64,000 nt of DNA from Rhizophagus irregularis (Eukaryota > Glomeromycota > Glomeromycetes > Glomerales > Glomeraceae). The DNA is taken from assembly GCF_026210795.1 (NCBI RefSeq), contig NC_089435.1, forward strand, positions 3,782,001 to 3,846,000, in the 5' to 3' direction. Under the pieces are notes generated by a model. That model searched no databases, was not told the DNA's origin, and saw nothing but the letters and a program-made list of their open reading frames with translations. A program made the translations under genes and the position numbers. Of this stretch, positions 56,494-64,000 are shown piece by piece (the stretch's first letter is position 1; each line of letters opens with the position of its first letter).

Positions 56494-56957
56494 ATATCCA
56501 AGTTTGAGCATTATTCCAAAACTTCCAACTCCAGCTCCACTTCCACAACGTGAACTAAGAATTCTTAGAGCTTCTTGTAGACCTTTCTGATATTGTGAAA
56601 TTCCTCCAGTTGATAAAATGGTTGGTTCTGTCATATCAGATTTTGTTCCTAATTTTCCTAGTCTTAATGTAAATTAATTATATCTCGTACGCGGATAATA
56701 TGTGAAATTGCAGTGTTAAAGTTACGATCTTTACGAGAGGTTGGAATGCAAAGTGTTGTCATTGGATACGATAGCAATATATAAGATGTATATTCAGAGT
56801 TAAAATTTATCGTCAAAGAGCTACAAGAAATGCAATTGGACAGTTAGATCGATGTATGATTGTACGTGTCATACAGCCTATTTATTATTCAATGATTTTG
56901 AAATTTTTAAATTTTTTCTATTTCTAATTCTAGGCCAGACTTTGGACATGTCAGTTA

Positions 56958-57655
56958 TAGAGCTCTGAACAGGTTAGCCAAATTCAGGTAACCTGACCTA
57001 ACCTGATTGACCTGTTGACCTGAAACTATTGATTCTACTATGAGTTGCAGTATTGCGATTCACTTTTTTATATAGAATTAATATAAAAAAGTGAATCGCA
57101 ATATCGCAACTCACTTTTTTTTATATAGAATCTATATAAAAAAGTGAATCGCAATACCGCAACTCACTTTTTTTATACAAAATCAATATAAAAAAGTGAA
57201 TTGCAGTATGGGGATTCACTTTTTTATAAGATTTTAATATAAAAATGTTGAATCGCAATATTTCGAGAAAAAACGTTGCGAAAACATTTTTTTATAATAT
57301 TATATTAAAAAAATGTTTTGTAACGTTTTTTTTTTGATATTTCAATAATAACGTTGTGAAAACATTTTTTTCATAATGTTATATTAAAAAAAACGTTTTG
57401 CAATATTTTTTTTCAATATTTTAATAAAAAATGTTGCAAAAACGTTTTTTTTCATAATATTATATTAAAAAAAAAGTTTTGTACCATTTTTTTTCAATAC
57501 TTTAATAAAAATAGTCCTGAAATTTTTCAGGTTTCAGGTCAGGTCAGGTCAAACAGACAACCCTGATATAACTCGACTCGACACGCATTCGAAAAAAATT
57601 TCAGGTCGGGATCTTATCAATTAACCTGATCTGACCTGACCCATTCGGAGCTCTA
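56958..57655. mobile_element. Third non-autonomous hAT-like element, 698 bp
   Basis: Ends TAGAGCTCTGAACAGGTTAG and (reverse complement of right) TAGAGCTCCGAATGGGTCAG fit YARNG. Flanks GTCAGTTA (56950-56957) and GTCAGGTA (57656-57663) form an 8-bp duplication with one mismatch. Subterminal CAGGTCA words; four copies of a roughly 58-bp palindromic unit (TCACTTTTTTATATAGAAT...ATAAAAAAGTGAATCGCA, 57055-57250); then three 80-bp-type units with AACGTTGCGAAAAC (57264-57500). The latter are the same units as in the 2.85-kb element at 45336-48183. Confidence 0.8.
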
Positions 57656-58051
57656 GTCAGGTAGTACCAATACCAGAAAGACATATAGCAGTAGCAGGAT
57701 AGCCAGGAGTTTATTATGAGAAGGTAAGATTAGTATGCCATTGATGTTTTTGCATTCAATTTAAATTGCAAATATCTAATATATAATATAAACTTACCAA
57801 ATTTTTTATAGTGGAATTTCAGTACTCACAATTATCACACTGGTGCTCCTACTACTTGCACAGGACCAGGTTTACTTAATTATCAAGTTAATATCCCAAC
57901 CCAGGATGTATTCTGGGACTCTTTTGTGATCAGGGGAGCCTCCTCCACAGTTGGGTATGCCATCACAGTCCCCGGTGAAGTCACTGCCCCTAACTTCATT
58001 ATAGATTTGTATCAAATTCAGCAATTGGTCTTGCTAAACCAAGAAAACTAG

Positions 58052-58483
58052 AACATAGATTATTGATTAATAAGTAATAGTTAAGGAGAAATTTGCAAAC
58101 TTTATTATAATAATTTTTTGATACACAGAATAATAGTGTATAATAATAAAATTTGTATCATAAAAAAATCTATTGCTTGGCTTAAGCTTATTAATCAAAT
58201 TTGATTGGACAATCCGTGTTTATAAATAATTAGATCGGATTTTTGATTTTGTATTAAAAGTAAAATTTAAAGAATTTTATTCAATAATTATAGGTAACAT
58301 GTGAAATGGGAGGTAATTGTAAAGGGGTACACCCTGGATTAATCAAATCAAATTGAATTTTTAATTTGTGAATTGTGTTACTTGAGCACAATGCACTATT
58401 TGATCATCTATATAAAATTTAATCCGTGACGTAGCACCGCTTATCTTCGGAACTTAATCACTCAATCAACCTTTTTTTTCTAA
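58052..58483. other. Promoter region of PEX6
   Basis: AT-rich, with a short pyrimidine tract just before the ATG. No specific element recognised. Confidence 0.4.
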
Positions 58484-61400
58484 ATGTCTTCAAGTTCCAG
58501 CAATTATACAGCCCGAATTGCCAAAATACAAATTTATGATGATTTACATAGTTCTAGTAATGATTTAAAAATTGGACTTAGTGAAAAATTATGGGACGAA
58601 TTAATTAAAGAAACCGTAGAAGACGAATCTGAGGGTAATTTTATTTTGTTTTATACTAGCTTTATTCTCGTTATAAAGATAAACTGTGTTTGCATTTACA
58701 GCTATAAGAGCGACGCTTAAACCTTATATTTGTGTTTCTGTCACACCTTTGGATTTATATTTGAAAAATCCACTTAGAACAACAAAACATAAACCATTAA
58801 TTTCTTCAATTTTTACATACGCAAGATTACAATATCCTGATAGATTTGAAGACACGCCCGAGGTAGACAATAATATATTATTATTTATCCCATATATGTT
58901 TAATATATAATATTTTATCATTAACTTTTTCTGTAGGAGCATGTTTGTTATGTATCAAAAGATTTCGTAAAACAAAATAATTTAAGAGATGCAATCGAAG
59001 TAGAAATTAAAATTGCCGATCCAATTGAATTAGAAGAGGTGATTGTTGGAGCATTGAATAATGAATCATATGAAAGTTTGATAAAAGGTTTAGTTTTTGT
59101 TTTTTTCATAGAAAATTTGTGTTTGAAAGATTTTATTTATTCATTATAATTTTATTAAAATGTTTTATCAAGAAAAGATCCTTCCGCAGTATCAGCCTAT
59201 TTTTATTCATCACCGCCTGTAGTGGTTAGACAATCGCAAATCTATAGTTTTCAACAAGTTTCTATCCCTGTTTCATCAAACAAATTTAAGGTTTTAATGT
59301 GCAATCCAGTTTTACAAGGAATCATTTCAACCAATACGAATTTCATTATCACCAATTTGTCACAAGAAACTTTAATATATGATAATGAAGAAGGAGAAAA
59401 AAATATTAATAATCATGATATCGCGGACTTTTATTTTGAAGATTATTTAGATGAACCAAATATTTTAAATTCGAAGGATTATTATATGGAAACTCAACTG
59501 GCCTTACTAGAAGTTAATGGGCAGGATACCGGAAATGGATCCGAATCAGATTGGACTACTTCTGCGTCTTCAATATCTTCTGATGAAGATTGTTTAAATA
59601 ATGTAGCTTCCATTTCAAGAAAATCAACTTTTACTCCTCAAATTTTATCATCTCCTTTTCCTGTTACTTTAATACAACCTATACCAAAAGAAAGAGAGGA
59701 TCCTGAATCAAGAGTCCTAATCAGTTTAAAGGACTTAGCCAAATTGGGAATTCAAAGTGGAAGTTGGGTGAGAAGTAATTTTATTATTTTCGCAACATTT
59801 AAATTCATTCTTGTTAATATATTATTATACCATATTTTTATTAGGCATTAGTATCAGGTCCTATTAATGAGAAAACTAGGTTATGCAAAGTATATGCCAT
59901 CGATATTTCATTATCAACTATAGAGTATTTATTATTATTATTGTTGTTGTTTATATAGAAATGTAAATAAAAAAAACATATATTTTATTTTAAAAATTTT
60001 TTCTAAAATTCAACATTCTTTAATAATCTTTTATTTAGAGTTCCATATCCTCCTGCTTATATTTCACCATTGCTTTATTTTAACCTTGGATTTTCTGATA
60101 CAAACAAGTTGAGTTCTGAACAATTATTCGTTCAGCCAGCTATTAGAATGCAATCCTTACCTCCAGTAGCTAAATATTTAGTTGTTGCCAGAATAGCTTT
60201 TCCAAATTGTACAGATAGATTTATCTATAATGCCAGTATGGATGGCTTAGAAAGCTGGTTTGAAGAAGCTGATAGAATAGTTTGTGAGGGAGATATTTTC
60301 TCTATTCCTATAGACGGTAAGTGTTATTATCAAGTATTTGCTTAAAATTTTTTAATTCACTTATTGAATCTAATAATTTAGAGGAAGCTGCAAGATTAAG
60401 ACCGCAAAAAGTTGAGGGGGATGTTGAAACTTTAGAAGACATTAAAGTTGCTACTGCTCCATTAAATCCAACAACTGCTGTCTATTTTAAAATTTCTAAA
60501 TTGAAACCTCAAAACAAGAAAAAAATTATGATGTATGGATATGGTAGATTAGTTGATACCAAATTAACTAGAATTGAACAAATAGGGATGGTGCATTCTA
60601 GAGTTCCTGCCGTGAAACAATATTATGGAATTAGTTCCGAAATTCCAAAATTACCCAATTCGAACTCAATATTAACATCACCTGGAACATCTTATGCTAA
60701 ACTTTATGATCTAATTTCATCTTGTCTTCATCCAAATGCCGCAACACTTAAACTTAGTTGTACGGTTCTTTTACATGGACCTCGGGGTTGTGGAAAGAAA
60801 ACGACAGTTTATTGGGTGGCGGAATCAGTTGGTGTGCATGTTTTCGAAGTGAATTGTTTTGATTTTGCGGGAGAGACTGATGCAAAAACAGAAACATCAC
60901 TTCGTATGAGATTGGATAAGGCAGTGACATGTTCTCCGTGCGTATTCTTATTAGGTCATGTTGATGCGTTAGCTAAGAAAAGTGCTGTTCTTGAAACCGG
61001 TCAAGAGCCGACCATTTCAACTATTTTACAAGATTGTTTTAAGCAGCTTATAACAAATTTTCAAAATATAGGATATCCTGTATTGGTCGTAGGTACAACA
61101 GGAGATATTGACAAAATCCCCGCAAGTGTAATTGGATGTTTTAGGCATGAGATTGCTTTCGAAGCACCTTCTGAGCCTGCAAGATTGGCTATATTAGAAC
61201 GATTAACGTCTGATACACCTTTGGCTCCGGATGTCTCATTATCATCATTGGCAACACAGACTGCTGCACTCGTACCCAAAGATTTGGTAGATTTGGTTGC
61301 AAGAGCTGGTTTAGCATCGCTTGAACGGGTTGAAATTTCTTTGAAAAAGACAAATCAATCCGTAAAAGATGTGGACATTGTCCAAGCTGGAATTACTTTG

Positions 61401-62788
61401 ACAGCCGCAGATTTTGAAAAAGCTCTTAATAAAGCAAGAGCGTCATATTCTGATAGTATAGGTGCACCAAAAATTCCTAATGTTACTTGGGATGATGTTG
61501 GGGGTCTTGCAGATGTAAAAAATGATATTTTAGATACCATTCAATTACCTTTAGAACATCCAGAATTATTTGCAATTGGGATGAAAAAGAGATCGGGAAT
61601 TTTACTTTACGGACCACCTGGTACAGGAAAAACACTTCTCGCCAAGGCAGTTGCAACTTCATGTTCTTTAAATTTTTTTTCGGTTAAAGGACCCGAATTA
61701 CTCAATATGTATATCGGCGAATCTGAGGCAAATGTTCGACGAGTTTTTCAACGTGCTAGAGATGCTAAACCATGTGTGATATTTTTCGATGAACTGGATT
61801 CTGTTGCACCTAAAAGGGGAGAGAAAGGTGATTCAGGTGGTGTAATGGATAGAATAGTTAGTCAACTTTTAGCCGAGTTGGATGGGATGGGACAGGGTGG
61901 AGGCACAGCAGACGTGTTTGTAATCGGTGCAACTAATCGACCGGATTTATTGGATCCAGCATTATTAAGACCCGGGCGGTAAGTTATTTAAATATTCTTT
62001 TTATACTAACGTATTTATCATCATATTTATTCAATGATTATTATTTAGATTTGATAAACTTCTTTATCTTGGAGTAAGTCAAGATCACGAATCACAACTT
62101 AAAATAATTCAAGCATTAACAAGAAAGTATGCAATTTTTTCATTTTTAATCATAAGAATACTTCTGGACATTTAAATAATTTTTTCGAAAATTTATTTTG
62201 TTAGGTTCCGTTTACATCCTTCATTGGACCTTGGAGTTGTCGCAAAGAAATGTCCTTTTAATTATACAGGTGCTGATTTTTATGCACTTTGTTCGGATGC
62301 AATGTTAAAGGCAATGTCAAGAACAGCTGAAGCTATAGAAACCAAAGTTGGTACGTATTATGTAATGAGCGAGATTTTTTGTCCCATTTGATGAACTAAT
62401 TTATTTAAATTTGATTTTTAAAGCTGAAATAAATGCCAATCCATCATCAAAATTTCCTAAACCTATTAATTCGCAATATTATCTTAATCATCTGGCTACG
62501 CCTGAGGATACTCTGGTTGAAGTTAATCAAAACGATTTCGATAGAGCCTTAGCTGAGTTAGTACCTTCAGTCTCCGAAAAAGAATTAGAACATTATAAAA
62601 TGGTAAAAATGAGATTTACTCAACAAGAAGTAAATAAGTTCGAAAGGAACAATGAACAGAATTTGCTCGCCGAAGAAGAATATTCTAACATTAACATTAT
62701 TAGCGGTGGGAGTGGAACTATCGATTTTATTGGAAATAACAATGAAAAGTCGCAAGAGGATAAAAAAGGTAAAGCAAAAGTCGGTTGA
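58484..62788 (+). CDS. PEX6: Peroxisomal AAA ATPase Pex6
   Basis: Ten exons (58484-58634, 58702-58862, 58937-59087, 59178-59767, 59845-59924, 60039-60316, 60382-61978, 62049-62126, 62205-62350, 62424-62788) join in frame to 1198 residues. Pex6 forms a hexamer with Pex1 that pulls the import receptor Pex5 from the peroxisome membrane. The D1 domain has a degenerate Walker A (GPRGCGKK, 603-610) and lacks an acidic Walker B (LLGHVDALA). The D2 domain is canonical: GPPGTGKT (881-888), [12 protein letters not shown] (936-947) and the second region of homology [18 protein letters not shown] (986-1003). The sequence [20 protein letters not shown] before D2 is typical of Pex6. The C-terminal block ([38 protein letters not shown]) is the usual Pex6 end. 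Length agrees with fungal Pex6 (1000-1400). The 3' introns are 70-100 bp and GT-AG. Confidence 0.95.
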
Positions 62789-64000
62789 TTAATAGAAATC
62801 TTATTCCTGATTTGTTGAGCTTTTTGTAATACTGCGGCAAAAATTACCTTCTTGAGTCCTCGTATTACTTTCTTGACCCGGTCAAAATATGCATGATTAT
62901 GTATGACAAACATATTCTTTTCTTGACTCGAAACTCGATAACTGATAGTGTGATAAACAAAAAAGAATATTTAATAAGAATAACAATAACTTGTTAAAAA
63001 CTTTGCTGTTTATATTGTTTTATAATATATGATAATGTTTTAGTGTAACAAAAATTTTTTAAAAAATAAGTACCGTATTATTTTTTCATTAAGTATTATA
63101 AATCTATTTATAATATTAATGTCTTGCAAAATTCTTTTTGTGTCTACACTCTTGTAAAAGAAATGAAATAACAACGTGTTAATGTTTTTTAATTTCGAAA
63201 AAGAATATGTTTGTCATAAGGTAATTTTTGCAATACTGCGGGTTCTTTGATTTTATTGATCGCGTATTCGCGTGAGTTGGCTGATTTGTTATGTTTATAC
63301 CAAAAAAGGAAATTATTAACTAAATAAGTTGACCTGTAAATAAAAAAAACCAGATTATTTCTAGAAAAGGCAAAATCCGGAATTAACATTAGCAAATTTA
63401 ATAAATTAACGGCAAGTCATTACTATAAGTGGAGAATAAAGCATAGCCTTATTTCCAGAAACAAATTGTTCTTTTACGAATACGAGAAAACCATTTTAGG
63501 CTAGTCCCAAATCATTTATCGAAAGTGTTACTTTTATTCTTTGTCTTACAACTCCATCTTCCGCAATTAAAGATCCGTAAACAACAATGTAATGAATTTT
63601 CAAAATTGTTATATTTTTACGGAGCACGACGATTTATCCTAAATCCATAATTGATAAATTAATAAATTACGACCGCAGTCGAATAACCAAAATTTTGTAT
63701 TGAACCCAAATTTATCCACAATAATTATATATTAATATTATTAATATTTTGCGTAATTTTTTAATGAAAGAAAATTATACTAGTAATTCCAAACAAACAA
63801 TGATATCCTGAAATAATTTAATTGTGTCGATTACATGATTATTGATTATTTACATCATTCAAACACCAGCATGTCATACACTCCTTATTCTAAAAAAATC
63901 GCCCAATAAAATTTCAATGAATTTCTACTTAAAGTTACAAGAATTCTTTGTTTTTTTTTTGGTTTTTTCTTGTTGAAACAAAAAAAAAATTTTATCGTTA
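62789..64000. other. Non-coding 3' flank with an inverted pair of short repeats
   Basis: GCAAAAATTACCTT (62836) and TATGACAAACATATTCTTTT (62903) reappear as reverse complements at about 63218 and 63199, with 50 bp missing between them on the right. No gene is seen to the end of the window. Confidence 0.45.

Larger units (their letters stand above)
55559..58051 (+). pseudogene. Uma2-like gene broken by a CACTA-like and a hAT-like insertion
   Basis: Segments in order: SKKEFSERKKVFEKVNIT (with a TAA after ITQMD); WNLSVEKIDTFFERQDIREY and KFDIDSRGNVFIVELKKVEH (55695-55830); SLAPDIAIY up to 56025; PSLSIIPKLPTPAPLPQRE just after the first insertion; RATRNAIGQLDRCMIVRV (about 56818-56872); VPIPERHIAVAG after the second insertion; and, after a GT-AG intron, WNFSTHNYHTGAPTTC and TVPGEVTAPNFIIDLYQIQQ to the stop at 58049-58051. 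The order and a (V/I)xE..EH..VI block match the fragment at 5546-6028. I associate this architecture with the expanded Uma2-like proteins of Rhizophagus. Besides two insertions there are nonsense codons (55642, near 57697) and a frame change near 55570. Not functional. Confidence 0.65.

Noticed and set aside
1-64000. tRNA, rRNA or other structured RNA genes
   Set aside because: I scanned for A/B-box-like words and GTTCGANTC; none stood in a foldable cloverleaf.

Overview
The window is a very AT-rich eukaryotic sequence with short GT-AG introns, long homopolymer runs and a dense load of decayed transposons. The gene families point to an arbuscular mycorrhizal fungus (Glomeromycotina, Rhizophagus-like). 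They include intron-containing Uma2-type PD-(D/E)XK proteins, Crinkler-type header/NTPase/nuclease genes, lineage-typical coiled-coil and SAM-like fragments, small secreted repeat proteins, a vacuolar endopolyphosphatase and PEX6. This assignment comes from recognising families by eye; no search was run.

Region 1 (1-12.7 kb): an intact four-exon Uma2-type gene (1431-2283) stands beside an 887-bp palindromic element with Tc1/mariner-like ends (2355-3241). A 5'-truncated retroposon with a 14-bp target duplication follows (5231-5415), then a broken Uma2-like relative (5546-6028). The most striking gene here is on the minus strand at 7278-7868: a secreted precursor made of 19 SYPIAE(K)R/SYPIAGR peptides divided by CDECK linkers.

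Region 2 (12.7-24.4 kb): a seven-transmembrane protein with a long disordered Ser/Asn/Pro tail (12699-15610), a LINE endonuclease fossil, a Thr/Ser-rich putatively GPI-anchored protein, an unknown 159-aa protein, a 90-aa secreted protein with dibasic sites, a MITE and a coiled-coil gene with a frameshift.

Region 3 (24.9-28.7 kb): a Crinkler-type gene broken by several frameshifts but keeping its introns, facing tail-to-tail the 3' part of a second Crinkler-type or coiled-coil gene.

Region 4 (30.7-38.4 kb): four intact genes on the plus strand: a secreted/GPI-like protein, endopolyphosphatase (PPN1-like), a secreted Gly/Pro-rich repeat protein and a short F-box protein.

Region 5 (39-58 kb) is a transposon graveyard. 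It holds several MITEs, three non-autonomous hAT-like elements with YARNG ends and 8-bp target duplications, a MULE transposase fossil, two long palindromic elements, a RecQ-helicase fossil, and a Uma2-like gene cut by both a CACTA-like element (3-bp TSD) and one of the hAT elements.

Region 6 (58.4-62.8 kb): a complete ten-exon PEX6 gene, the peroxisomal AAA ATPase. The last 1.2 kb is non-coding.

The intact genes do not form a pathway. Themes are secretion and signalling (four secreted proteins), phosphate storage (endopolyphosphatase), organelle biogenesis (PEX6), and an accessory layer of nuclease or effector-like genes being eroded by transposons.
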